In this document: positions 11,274 to 22,089 of the stretch, piece after piece
Layout: each line of letters begins with the position of its first letter
Numbering within the stretch: the stretch's first letter is position 1
Origin: Euborellia annulipes
Lineage: Eukaryota; Arthropoda; Insecta; Dermaptera; Anisolabididae
Assembly (NCBI GenBank): GCA_023213315.1
Contig: JAKCPI010013917.1
Span: 1-64,000, forward strand
DNA length: 64,000 nt
Direction of reading: 5' to 3'
Made by a program: the position numbers and the translations under genes
Notes under the pieces: model-generated
Seen by the model: the letters and a program-made list of their open reading frames with translations, nothing else
The model's database searches: none
Told to the model about the DNA's origin: nothing

Positions 11274-12225
11274 TTTCCTTTCTCTTACCTATGTATATAT
11301 TTAATATATAGTATATATGTTAGCGAGGTGAATAGCTGAATCAGTATGTAGTAGAAAATAAAAGGCCCAGCAGCTATGTTAATTTCTTTATTTAAGAATC
11401 CACAGCGACGTTTCGGTCGACTATGCGACCATCTTCATGGCTAGAGTTCAGTCAACAGAAAAACCTCTTTGACAGACATTTCATAAAATACATTACGATC
11501 TATCATATATAATGCATTCAGCGCCAAAGTTAATATGATGCATATAGTCAATATGACTTTGGCGCTGAATGCATTATATATGATAGATCGTAATGTATTT
11601 TATGAAATGTCTGTCAAAGAACTTAAAGGTTTTTCTGTTGACTGAACTCTAGCCCTGAAGATGGTCGCATAGTCGACCGAAACGTCGCTGTGGGTTCTTA
11701 AATAAAGAAATTAACATAGCTGCTGGGCCTTTTATTTTCTACTATATATAGTATATACAGTATATATAGAAAGTATTGGATTCATGTCAAAAATTCAATG
11801 TCGAGATTTTGTTGGATATACACGTTTTGAGGTCCCCTGAATCCAAAAAAGTGGTTTTCACGACATGGTCTGTCTGTGTACATAATATCTCAAGAACGAA
11901 AAGAACTAAGAGCTTGAAATTTTATATTTAAGCTAGGTACTTTCCCTGGACGTGATTAGAAGCTTTTGAACAAAAGGACCAACGAGTATTTGAACTTAAC
12001 TGATGTACTTTTTCAGTTTTTTTTTTTTATTTTCTCAAAATTCGCTTCAACAATTTTGATTAAAATTCATAAATCAATTATTCTTTAGATGCTCTTTAAA
12101 ATGTATATTCTCATTTTGACCTTGAAAATTTGTGAAGCACACTTACTCTTGTACTTCATAGGAAATATAGTAGAATTCTTTAATTCTAATATATCGACGG
12201 AAACTAAATATCTCGACACAATATG
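11274..12225 (+). repeat. PalX copy split by a foldback
   Basis: 11,274-11,330 carries the left palindrome and 11,751-12,225 the body up to the actaaatatctcgacaca block. The giant foldback at 11,350-11,742 separates them at the AT centre of the palindrome. Confidence 0.7.
11350..11742. repeat. Giant foldback, about 180-bp arms
   Basis: Left arm runs from tagtagaaaataaaaggccc to agcgccaaagt (11,350-11,530); right arm from actttggcgct to ccttttattttctacta (11,556-11,742). The loop is about 25 bp. Arm identity is very high, with a few small indels near 11,460 and 11,625, so it could form a long hairpin. Each arm carries CTGAAGATGG ... CCGAAACGTCG or, on the left, its inverse. It resembles inverted terminal repeats of a Penelope-like element without any coding part. 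Confidence 0.75.
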
Positions 12226-12529
12226 GTATGGTATTCGTATTCTTGCAATATTTGCGGTTTCGCTGCTTAGATTTAAACGAGTTGACGCAAGTTCCCTGTC
12301 TATTGTAAAAAATTTCTTGAAACTATATCAAAGTTTGGTTTAGCTTATTTTAAGAATGTTGATAAATCATTATCGAAAAATGTTATATAAACAATAACAA
12401 TCCTATGTCGATGATTCATAAAAATTAGATAGAGTTATCGCATAAATATCTGACTCAACGAAATTTTTTTAAAGTATAAGTCTTATTAAAGAAAACATTT
12501 CTATTTGCATTATTAAATTAATTAATCCA
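12226..12529. other. Noncoding, AT-rich
   Basis: No recognised repeat or gene in this stretch. Confidence 0.4.
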
Positions 12530-12965
12530 ACGATTTTTTTTTAAATTCATAAATCAACTATTTTTTTGATGCTCTTTAAAAAGTATATCCGTGATATTTT
12601 TCTTGAAAATTGATTGAAGTACACTTTACTGATGTGGAAGCATTCGTAGCTCAGCGCCATCTATGAAACGCGTGGTCAAGTTAGAAACTAAGGTTCTATG
12701 GGAAACTTAATATAACTGGACACAAAAAATCTGGTGTGACAGCACGGTGCACACTTTTTTTTAAATTTTATTTATTAAAAATCTTTTTATTAAGGGGCGA
12801 AAGAATACTTACTCAAAAAAATCTAGCATGAATGACCGACCCCTCATCACACAACTTTCTCTTACCTTGGATAATCGCAAATTGTGTGCTGTGCGGTCAG
12901 ACCAGATATTTCGTGTCGATATAGGCCTAGGCTAAAAATGTGATGTGCAATCAGTCACACCATAT
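12530..12965 (+). repeat. PalX fragments with terminal hairpin
   Basis: 12,530-12,640 repeats the gatgctctttaaa to gtacactttact block. 12,716-12,965 holds a disrupted right-end hairpin (caactttctcttaccttgg ... aattgtgtgctgtgcggtca). The copy is rearranged. Confidence 0.55.
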
Positions 12966-13493
12966 TTTTATCATTTATTATCAGTTCTATTTTTTTTTAC
13001 TATTCACGTGTTTAGACAAAATTAAAAAGTTACGAAATAAATATTTATTCTTATAGCTAATTAGCAAACATTTGCGTTCTATTTTTTTCATTTTTTGTTA
13101 AAAGCTATTTTTCTATCGTTTTCACAAACTTTTGATTTCCTCTCAGAAAGAGTTTTGAACATAGTCCCCACCCCTCCCCTCTCTAGTTATTTACTATATT
13201 ATTCTAAAATAATTTGTTTGGAAACCGCATATTAAAATTGATGGAGCATGAAATTATAAATTTAACATTATCTTTAACAAAAAAATGTTTTTATTGTAAC
13301 CAGCTTTGATACACGTATTTAAAATATTGATATGATATGAATTTATTTTACTAAATACAAATTAATATTTTTGTCGATATATAGCTATGAATATTTTAAA
13401 TATGTATGAGAGCTCATTTAAAAATGAAAATATATTTTACAATATAGAATCAATAAAATTTCCTAAATTTACATAACATTTCTCATTTCACTT

Positions 13494-13531
<38 letters not shown>

Positions 13532-13589
13532 TTTTTAAAAAAATGTGTTTTTTCCCCCAAAAAAAAAAAAAAAAAAAAAATGTGTCTGG
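12966..13589. other. AT-rich noncoding with long A and T runs
   Basis: No gene. 13,494-13,580 consists almost entirely of A and T homopolymers, which are hard to sequence, so their lengths may be unreliable. Confidence 0.5.
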
Positions 13590-13755
13590 TTCATATTCTA
13601 GACTTCTCATGTCTAGGGTCCCGGGTTCGCATTCCGTCCCAAGCGAGAAAAATGTATTTCATTTCAATTTGTTACTAATCATTTGAAATAAATAGGGACG
13701 GGGTCTAAATGGCCTTAGATTCCGAAAAAGACTTTAAATAAATTAAATTTTAGAT
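13590..13755 (+). mobile_element. SINE-B copy
   Basis: B-box-like gtcccgggttcgcattccgt, the gcgagaaaaatg spacer, a hairpin around gttactaatcatttg, the core tctaaatggccttagattcc then gaaaaagac, and an A-rich tail. The A-box half is decayed. Confidence 0.75.
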
Positions 13756-13892
13756 TTTATACAGAATTAACCGTTGTTGATGTTTAAAGAATTGATATTG
13801 TTTAGGTCTACCCAGCAGAAGTAGTATATGGTACCCAACAAAATTTCAAACAGCACGTATTCCGAATTGAACGTATTCCAAAGTAAACGTAA

Positions 13893-13988
13893 TCCGAGAA
13901 TCCTGGGTTTTTGAAATCCGAGAATCCTGGGTTTTTGAAATCCGAGAATCCTGGGTTTTTGAAATTCGAGAATCCTGGGTTTTTGTAA
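13893..13988 (+). repeat. Tandem repeat, 4 x 24 bp
   Basis: Four near-perfect copies of a 24-bp unit that contains tccgagaatcctgggttttt. Only one substitution in the core is visible (attcgag in the last copy), so the expansion is recent. Confidence 0.85.
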
Positions 13989-14081
13989 TATTCTAATCTA
14001 AAATATTTTAAAGGGGCTAGAGGATGATATTTTGAAAATTAGTATTTACCCTCTACAAAAATATAGTCTATAAAATCACTA

Positions 14082-14300
14082 AAAAATCTGATGTGACAAG
14101 CACAGTACGGAACTTTCGATTACCGAAGGTAAGAGAAAGTTATATGCTGTGCGACCAGTTTGTGTCGAGATATATTTAGTTTACGCCGATATATTATTAG
14201 AATTCAAGATATACAATTTATAACCATGAGAAAATATTTATATTTTGACACCATGGCAACTATTTCTCCTAATCCTTTTCTTAACGATGGAATTTAATAA
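14082..14300 (-). repeat. PalX copy, right half, inverted
   Basis: Terminal hairpin (ttcgattaccgaaggtaaga) followed by gtcgagatatatttagtt and the X-box region (caccatggcaac). It abuts the next copy head to head. Confidence 0.7.
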
Positions 14301-14305
14301 ATTTT

Positions 14306-14852
14306 TACTTTCTCTTACCTATATATGTTAACATATAGAGAGAAAGTATTGGATCCATGTCAAAAATACGATGTCGAGATTTCAATAGATATGCACGTTT
14401 TAAGATCCCCTGAATCCAAAAAAGTGGTTTTCGCAACATGGTCGTCTGTGTGTCTTTCTGTAAACAAAATATTTCAAGAACGAAAAGAGCTATAAGGTTG
14501 AAATTTTACATTTAAGTAAGGGGTCCCCCCCCCCTCTCTGGGACGTGTCACGAAGCTTTTGAATAAAATCGGCCAAAGTGTAGAACTAAAACTTTATTGA
14601 CGTAATTTTTCAGTTTACTCTTGTACTTCATAGGAAAGGAGAAATGGTTGCTATGGTAACAAAATATAAATATTTTCCCATAGGCCTACTTATAAATTGT
14701 ACATCTTGAAATTCGAATGTACCGTACTGTCGGAAACGAAATATATGTCGACACAATCTGGTGTGACAATCACAGAACACAACTTTCGATTACCGAATGT
14801 AAGAGAAAGTTGTGTGCTGTGCGACCAATCACACCAGATTTTTATCTTTCTA
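14306..14852 (+). repeat. PalX copy, nearly complete with internal deletion
   Basis: Left palindrome (tactttctcttacctatata ... tatagagagaaagta), the body, X-box-like gttgctatggtaac, and a right hairpin with long arms around ttcgattaccgaatgtaaga. About 130 bp between ttttcagttt and actcttgtac are missing relative to the 18.6-kb copy. Confidence 0.75.
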
Positions 14853-15190
14853 TAGGAAAACTTTGATATAATTCTCATTGTCTGAAAGTTTAATGCCTCT
14901 TCTCTCTCTCTCTCTCTGAGATGTTTCCATTTGTTCGTATGCCTCGCGGGGGTATAGAGAAGGATCGTGCACACAATCCAATTGCTCTATAGAATACATA
15001 TACACATACATACACTTTATATTCGAATACGAGAGAGAAATGGAACGTGATGGCTTGTTTTCACAATTGATTCGCTCGTTGATCGAAAAACCGAATCCTT
15101 TAAAAAAAAAAAAGATACCTCGTAAAGCTGTTTATATTTTTAATCAGAAGCTTGGAAGTTTAAGGGTGGTCGTCGTCGTCCGTGTATAGA
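14853..15190. other. Gene-proximal flank with (TC)n run
   Basis: A TC microsatellite lies at about 14,898-14,918. The sequence is otherwise single-copy-looking. No gene on either strand. Confidence 0.45.
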
Positions 15191-15194
15191 TATA

Positions 15195-15330
15195 TAGCAA
15201 AGCGAGTGGTGGGGCGGGGCTATAAGAGCGAGAGCGGCGACGACGCGAATGCGCACTGACGCCACTGGCGGCGCCGTCGCCGCCGCGACGCCCGCCGTCC
15301 GTTTCGGTCGTTTCTTTTAGTGTCGTCGCG
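15195..15330 (+). promoter_or_regulatory. Promoter-like GC-rich block upstream of exon 1
   Basis: This is one of the most GC- and CpG-rich stretches in the window. It holds a GC box (ggggcggggc, 15,211-15,220) directly followed by a TATA-like tataagag (15,221-15,228), with a candidate start region about 30 bp downstream at gcgcactgac. It lies about 200-330 bp ahead of the first coding ATG. That position and composition fit a promoter for the PLEKHH-like gene. No transcript evidence was available. Confidence 0.6.
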
Positions 15331-15528
15331 ACGCCGCTGCTTAAAGCACGGCAACCATCAACAACCACTATGCTAAGACTTTTTATCTTTTTCATATATC
15401 AATACTCAACAACCATTCGTAGTTAAACGAGTATTAAAATTTACTCTTATGTTTTTAATTTTTTTTTTTTCACTCTATATTTATTATTTTGCAACAATTA
15501 ATAATAGTGTTATAATTTTTATTTCTGT
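15254..15528 (+). other. Predicted 5' leader with upstream ORF
   Basis: The interval lies between the TATA-like box and the coding ATG. It contains an 18-codon upstream frame (ATG 15,370-15,372, stop TAA 15,424-15,426) and a second upstream ATG at 15,449-15,451 whose frame overlaps the main start. Either would reduce translation unless a leader intron removes them. An in-frame stop (TAG 15,505-15,507) shows that the coding frame cannot extend further upstream. Confidence 0.4.
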
Positions 15529-15585
15529 ATGGTGCGAATAAATTCACCGACAAAAATGGACTCTCTCGAAGAACTTCTTAAAAAG
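15529..15585 (+). CDS. MAX-1/PLEKHH-like protein, coding exon 1
   Basis: This exon encodes MVRINSPTKMDSLEELLKK and ends AAG|GTAAAT, a good donor in phase 0. It joins in frame to exon 2 at 61,044 and exon 3 at 62,621, giving 78 residues of continuous heptad-type coiled coil. The combined pattern (EELLKKLSELELRVVEAE, then VRMMEQ, then a spacer and LETQVEEQ) follows the N-terminal coiled coil of PLEKHH1/2 and nematode MAX-1 (IRELLxxKMQxLExxxxxAE...VMExK...LExQLEEQ). In that family the coiled coil precedes PH, MyTH4 and FERM domains, which would lie to the right of the window. The proteins act in axon guidance and at the cortex or actin. Two ATGs are possible; the second (15,556) has the better context, with A at -3 and G at +4. 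The family call depends on exons 2-3; this exon alone is too short. Confidence 0.7.
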
Positions 15586-15779
15586 GTAAATATTTTTTTT
15601 TTCAATTGAATATTTTTAAACACCAATCTCTTAGATATAAAAGGTATATAATACTTAGTACGTTATCGTCCGTTCGTTTTTACGAGCCCATAAACTTAGG
15701 GAGGAAAAAATACGTGAGCACTTAAAAACAGCTTGGATATTTTTCTTGAATATTTAGTTTCTCGTTTGATTTTTAATTG

Positions 15780-16030
15780 AGCTTCGGCCTCTAAGGACCA
15801 CGTGTTGCTGCTGTATCATCGGGTTAGTTTCCGGGCAGGGCGCCTCATCCTCATCCTGGAGGCTGGCCACGTACGGTCCTCCCCCTGTCACTTTGGATCT
15901 CACCACCCCCGGGTGCCCGGGGGGGGGGCAGGAAACCTTCCTTCTTCATCCCTTTGGAAACATCCTCTCCTCCAACGACTGACATGCTATGTCGTCAACA
16001 ACGCCAAATGTTGACAGCGATCGTGACACC
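15780..16030. promoter_or_regulatory. GC-balanced island at start of intron 1
   Basis: Single-copy-looking sequence with markedly higher GC than its AT-rich surroundings, only 200 bp past the first donor site. It includes cacgtg and a C/G run at about 15,908-15,930. A position near the promoter suggests a first-intron enhancer. A 70-codon frame here has no family signal. Confidence 0.3.
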
Positions 16031-16199
16031 GACTGATTCAACAAGTGCCGTTTTTGGTTACGTTTTATTTTCAAAATTGTTTCTTTTTTTAAATTTGCCT
16101 TCTACTTGAATTGTTTTTGTAAACTTATTCAAAAGGTGAATGTCAGTATTGTGACAAATATGTCAATATTGAAAATATTTTAATATGCATTGTTATGTA

Positions 16200-16428
16200 C
16201 AGTGAGCGCCACAATTAAGTCCCCACCTGATAGCTTTAACCTTAAGTATATGGTGTATAGTACTCTTATCAACAATATAGTGAAATAATTTTAATGACCG
16301 AAAAGGTAAAACCTAAAATCTAGTACAGATGATTTTATTTTACTTTTTCAAATTTAAAATTATTTTTTACCATTTACTATATATTATACCATATACTTAG
16401 GGCTAAAACTATCAGGTGGGGACTTAAC
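16200..16428. mobile_element. Short inverted-repeat element (MITE)
   Basis: Left arm attaagtccccacctgatag ... ccttaagtatatgg pairs with right arm ccatatacttagggc ... ctatcaggtggggacttaa over about 45 bp. The left end begins cagtgagcgcc right after a TA; the right arm lacks this outer 11 bp. It could be mariner-like from the TA, but the target duplication cannot be confirmed. Confidence 0.6.
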
Positions 16429-17775
16429 TAACTTTAAAACTAAAAACTTTAAAATTAAAAACTTCCCCATTAATGTAAAATTAAAATTTTATTCAAAATA
16501 TCTCGCTTTCGCTTTTTAAGTTAACAATACGTTTTAGTAAAATTAAATATTTAAATATATATTATCGATGAAGGTTATCCTCTTATGATATATCATAAAA
16601 AAGTTGTGTGGATAGAGGGCACGTGCCCAAGCGCCACCCTCCTCGTTTACCCCTCAAGTTGGAGCTGTAAAAACAAACATAAACACAAAAATCGTTATCA
16701 ATTTGTTTTTTATTGGTCTTCTCTCTAGCCAAGTCTAACCTGGACATCCATTTCTTTAACTTCGTTCCTTGATACAAAATCAAATCATGAGTTAAAATAG
16801 TTTTTTCATGAAATTTTGATTTTTTTTTTTTAAAGCTAAAATATTTTTAAGGGTTTTCCTTTAAAAAAAATATTCTTACTCATACTTTTGCTTATTCATT
16901 GAAGTCCTATTTATGAAATCATATTCCTTAACATCTTGTCAGATTCTCATACGAGTGACAAATAATACAGCTTTGATTTATTGAAAATTAATTTTTTCAA
17001 TGTCATCATATTTTTTTTAGTCACCTAATCCATCCCCTATTCTTAAAGAGTTCATGTTTTTCTTTCATTATGCCAAATTAATAGTTTTTTACATTAGAAA
17101 AACGGAAAAAAAAATGTCAAAATTACTTTTCTCAATCCTACTGTGTTTTTCTTTAAAAATTTGCTTTTTATCAAATAATTCATCTTTTAGAATCAAAAGG
17201 ATTTAAAAATTTTACTAATTTATTTGTTTTATTTCATTTTTGGCCTAAATTTAGAAAAAATATATAAAATTTATAATCGTTTACTTTAAACAGATAATCC
17301 AATCGTTCGAATAATTACAAAAAAAAAAAATAAAAGTCACCCAAGAAACGAGTTTTAAATTTTATTATTACAAAACACGAACAATCGTGTTAATTTCTGT
17401 TTCATTCCTATAATTTTCCAGGATACTCTTTTAGAACAAAGTTTTTTCTTCTTTGTTATTATATTGTATTATTGCTATCATGATTGTATATTATATGGTA
17501 TCTATGCTATTCTATCTTTTCTAACCATTAAAAGTTTGCTTTTGGTAATTTGGGTTATTTTTTTTCTTCGTTCCCTTGGATTCATTAAGATTGACCTTGA
17601 CTTGCTAAAAGAAATTCACATAGGCTACATGTAAATAGCATTTTTTTAAACTCATTATTTTATATTATCTTCTAAGAATATTTTAATTAAATGAGAATAT
17701 TGACAAAATTATTCCATCATATAAATTATTTTTAACAACTATCCTAATGTTTAGTGTTTGTATAGTGAAAGGATC
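16429..17775. other. AT-rich intron sequence
   Basis: No gene or recognised element. A gagggcacgtgcccaagcg hairpin-like spot sits at about 16,615-16,634. Confidence 0.45.
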
Positions 17776-18116
17776 TGGAGCAGCCAGGAATAAAATCCTC
17801 CGTTCAATTAACAATCAATCGAGACGTTTCAGGTCAATTTTATTGCTCCATGTTCAGTCTTTCAACAATGTTTATGGTTTCCAGAGTTAGTTATGGGGTC
17901 ACAATACATTCATATCAATTATAACATGTGTGAGTTGGCACGTAATGTCCTAGGTTATTTTGTGAAAATTATCAACAATCACAAAATGAGCTAGAGAGAA
18001 CAATTCACACATTCTATTATTCATATACATATATTGTGTTACAATAACTAACTCCTGGAATCAATACACTGTTGAAAGATCCGAAACGTCTCGATCGATT
18101 GTTATTTCAACGGAGG
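17776..18116. repeat. Foldback repeat with GAAACGTC motif
   Basis: cctccgttcaattaacaatc ... gagacgtttc on the left pairs with gaaacgtctcgatcgattgt ... caacggagg on the right. Inner blocks tctttcaacaatgt/acactgttgaaaga and agttagttat/ataactaact also pair. Confidence 0.65.
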
Positions 18117-18299
18117 CATTTATTTACTTCTGTGAAAATTCTCAAAAAAATTTCCATTTTTTTTAACACTCATAGGATCACCTTTTAAAACTGCATGTAC
18201 ATGATTCGAAGAGTTAAGCTTATTGAAATAAGCAAGACTTAATGGCCCATACACGCCGTACTTGGGTACGCAAGCAAGCCGGATCAGGCAATTTTTCAC

Positions 18300-18432
18300 C
18301 CCACGTGCGAAAAATATCTTGGGGGCCCGGCCCCCCCCGGGGGGCCCCCCCCCACAGGGGGGGTGGGGTTTGGTGGGGGGGGGCCGGCCCGGGTGCGGTT
18401 AAAAGTGGGGGGTGGGGGGGGGGGTGGTGAAG
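18300..18432. other. Extreme G/C homopolymer block, possible artefact
   Basis: Almost only G and C in long alternating homopolymer runs (for example ggcccggccccccccc), unlike anything else in this AT-rich window. Either a G-quadruplex-prone satellite or, more likely, low-quality consensus. The 62-codon frame across it is not a gene. Confidence 0.5.
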
Positions 18433-18562
18433 TATTAACTAGTGACCTAGTGTTATATTTTTAAATAACCCGAAAAACCACCGACATCAGATTCTGGATG
18501 TGAGTTTCTAAAAAATGTTTCTAAGAATTCGAGAGTTACAGAAAAACCTAAAAACATTTAAA

Positions 18563-19170
18563 AATCTGGTGTGATAGTCGCATAGCACACTACTTTCTCT
18601 TATGTTCGGTAATCGAAAGTTGTGTTCTGTGCAGATTTTTTGTGTTGACATTTATTTAGTTTCCGACAGTACTGTACATTTGGATTCAAGAAGTAAAATT
18701 TATAAACATGGAAAAATATTTATATTTTATTACCATGATAACCATTTATCCTAACTTTTCTATGAAGTGCAAGAGTTAAGTGGTATTCATAAGATTTCAA
18801 GGGCAAAATGAGAATATACATTTTAAAGAGCAATTGATTTTTGAATTGTAATCAAAATCGGTGGAGCAAATTTTGAGAAAATCGAAAAAAACTGAAAAAC
18901 TACATCAATAAAGTACTAGTGCCTTTTGGTCGATTTTGATTAAAAGCTTATTTTCACGCCTCAGGGTGGTGCCTTACTTAAATATGGAATTTCAAAGCTC
19001 AATTCCATCATGCATTAAATTGAACACACATAGACATGTTGCGAAAACCACTTTTTTGGAATCAGGGGACCTCAAAACGGGTATATCCATCTAAATCTCG
19101 ACATGGAATTTTTGACATGAAACAAATACTTTCTCTCTATATATTAGCATATATAGCCAAGAGAAAGTAA
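18563..19170 (-). repeat. PalX copy, nearly full length
   Basis: On the minus strand it runs from the left palindrome (tactttctcttggctatata ...) through all blocks to the right hairpin (around ttcggtaatcgaaagttgtg), about 608 bp. It is the best single reference for the family's length in this window. Confidence 0.8.
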
Positions 19171-20071
19171 AAATTTGATGTGAAAAATATGAAAATGAAA
19201 AAAGAGCTCTAAAAAAACGATCAAGCATCTCTTTAATGAGAATTTCAGTTTAAACTTTTAAAACTTGAAAAATTCAGGTATAAATTCCCTATCAATTAGC
19301 CTTGGAAAGCACTGTTTTTTTATTAGCTACTTTTTCCTATCTTTGTTTCCAAATCGATGTATTAAACTTGTTTCACTATCTCTTTGCTACTAAAGTTTCA
19401 GTGACAAGATTAAATATCTTGGGAAACTTGGCTCAGATTCTAATAAGACTAAGGGAAGACTATTTGGACACTGTCCGTTCCTCCCCTTTTGAACCACTAT
19501 GTTGAATTATTAACTTGAACATACCACAATAAAACAAAAATTTAATAATTACCGATATAAATTTTAGGATATTAAGTTGAATCCTTTAATATTCAAATTT
19601 TAATAGGTTATCTAGATTATAGGTTTACATAATGTACAAATTATTTGTCGATTTGTTGAACTTATACCAGTATTATTCGTCTCAAAATAAATTGGATAAA
19701 TTCTATTTAGATGTTGATACTGAGAATTTGGTTAGTCTAAAAATTCTTGTATGTTCAGAAACGCTTTTTTCATCAGATATCGTCATTTTTTGCACAAAAT
19801 AATTTATATCTCTTGAACTGCTTGACCGTCTTCTAAATTGAATTCTTTTTAGGAAACTCCCGAATAAGAGTCCTACACGGGCCGATTTTTTTGACCAGTG
19901 CCCGTACTTTTTTTTTACTTCCCTCCTTTACCCGGCCCGTAATTTTCTACCATTCTTCAGGTCCGCCCATACCCGCCCAAAATTTAGTGAATTTTTATTT
20001 TAACCAATAAAAAATTATCTCCACACATCCACAAACACCCTGTATAGTAGTTAGAAAAGAGAGAACAAATG

Positions 20072-20073
<2 letters not shown>
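19171..20073. other. AT-rich intron sequence
   Basis: No gene. 19,865-19,985 has a cccg-rich stretch (gcccgtac, cccggcccg, cccgcccaa) that may be a decayed repeat. Confidence 0.4.
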
Positions 20074-20102
<29 letters not shown>

Positions 20103-20349
20103 AAAACATTCACACTTTTTTTCTCATTCACACTCACATTCACACAGTCTTTTCGGCAACTGAGGCCATTTAAGACTTTTTACGATAATCAGTATGTTTA
20201 ATATATCAATTGGGGGGTCCAGGCATTTTTATTTAAGTCATTTGGTATCCAAATGCCTTAAATAAAATTATCGGACTGCCTGGGGTCCGAACCCGAGACG
20301 TTCGGTATAGAAGGTAGGCACGCTACCAACTACTCCAAGCCCCTTGGGC
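20074..20349 (-). mobile_element. SINE-A copy with perfect target duplication
   Basis: Read on the minus strand: tRNA-like head, hairpin, core, then TGTGAATG-type tail and a long A run. Identical flanks gagaacaaatgtt occur at 20,061-20,073 and 20,350-20,362. The perfect 13-bp duplication indicates a comparatively recent insertion. Confidence 0.9.
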
Positions 20350-20362
20350 GAGAACAAATGTT

Positions 20363-22080
20363 GCTAACATACAAATTTATTTAGAAGATGATATGAAAAT
20401 TCGAATTATTTTAGAAAGACCATGGTAGAGGGCTCACTACATCCCTCTAAGAAATATTATAGTGCTGGACTTGTGGGGTGAGAGAGGGTTAAATAACGAA
20501 CTGTCATGCTATCTAAAAACATTTGGAGTTTTATCACTTTTAAATAAATTCATCTAAAAACAGTTTTATTTGTTACTTTCCTCTATTTATTATCATTGAA
20601 GTATTTAGAGGTATTTATTAAATAAAATATAAAACAAAAAGTATTTTAACAATTTCAATGAAAATATTTTCAAGACAACTGAGCCGTATTTCCTAATAAA
20701 CCAGATATGTATTTATTATTGCCAGGAATAAGTTGACTGGAAAATCGGAGCACGATACGAGGGGATGTCCAGGGGGGGGATTGCCCCTGGCTATATCGAA
20801 GCCCGCAAGAGGTGGGCGGCGCCACTAGTATAAGTTAGACATTCAATTATAATTATTAATTTTTTTCCATTATTTATACTTGAATTGATCACTCAATTTT
20901 TTTTTTTCGTTTTGAGGATTGAAGGGGATATTTTTGGAGAATATTTAAAATTTGCTGAATGTCTAAGGACATGACATCGTGAAGTTTGATTGAATTTATT
21001 ACGCCTCCCCTTTTATTAATTCAAGATTTTCACAAAACTCACTCTTTCAAAAAACTACAGGCATCTACCCCAACCTAAAACGACTTCTTAACCCCTAACT
21101 TTCAAATTATTAACAATATATGTAAAAAAAAAAAAGCTTGAAACTACCCGCTTGTTGAATTCATAGCTCAGTGGTGTTGATATAAACCTCATCCGAATAG
21201 ATTGAAGCCATTAAATCGGGCAAATAAAGTCTTAAATGCTCCCGACAGGCTGGCGACCCACTCATTTCCATTAAAGGTCTCCCGGGGTGGTCCTTGGGCC
21301 CTTCTGAACCCTTGGGACCTGGCAAAGACGGATTCCCTTAACAGCAAACACCCGGTGCCTCCACTTAATAGTAGTCCTAGTGCATGGCTAATGCCTAACC
21401 GTAAATTTTATATTACTCCAGTTTGCCCTTTTTCACTTTGGCAACCCCCCACATTACTAGATTGTCTCCAGCACCCTCCATTTGTAAGATTGATCCCATT
21501 TATTTCTATATAAACACCCAGTTGGTGCGTGCATAAGACTATCATGTCGCGATATTAAGTGCTCCCCAAGATATAAGATATGCCTGTTTTATTCCATCTC
21601 TAAAAACAAACGATTACGACTTCGGATATTGTATTTATATTACTTTTCAAAGGGCTGATAGGAAATGCTCGTTATTCTCAATTCTCATCTATCAACGATG
21701 ATTGATCGTCTTGAGAAATTATCCTGTCATTTCTAGGATTATTTCATTTATTTATTTTTGATTATTTTTCTGGCTTGCTGATGAAAACTGTCAAAATAAA
21801 TTGTAAAATGAATGAATTTTATCGTCATCGCAATGGATTAATTATTTTTTTTTGTTTTTTTCTTATTTTGAATTCACCCTAATTTGTTTTTCTAATAATA
21901 GTTAATTATAATAACAATCTATTGAAGATTAAATTTTTTTTTTTATATTTAATTCTGGATCTAGAGAGGTTCGCTACCAAACAAATTTATTTGACTATCA
22001 ATTAAATTTAAATAAGTAAGGAAGGCATTTTAATTTTATTTTAAAAGAACAAAAAAAAAAAAAAAAAACTATTGATATTA
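20363..22080. other. Intron sequence with two GC-balanced spots
   Basis: 20,730-20,835 is GC-rich (tccagggggggggattgccc). 21,170-21,560 is a single-copy-looking island with an open frame of 103 codons (21,202-21,513) that has no family signal. The rest is AT-rich. Confidence 0.4.
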
Positions 22081-22089
22081 AAATTGAAC

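Noticed and set aside
14082..14852. PalX as a Helitron
   Set aside because: Hairpin near one end is suggestive, but I see no TC start or CTRR end and no A/T insertion preference that could be checked.
15144..15395. 83-codon minus-strand frame over the promoter
   Set aside because: Arises from GC-rich, CG-repeat promoter DNA read antisense; arginine/serine/alanine bias is compositional.
18242..18430. 62-codon frame across G/C runs
   Set aside because: Translation is almost all G, P, W; the underlying sequence is probably unreliable.
21202..21513. 103-codon plus-strand frame
   Set aside because: Sits on a GC-balanced island and looks slightly protein-like, but proline/leucine-rich low-order sequence with no family signal or splice context.
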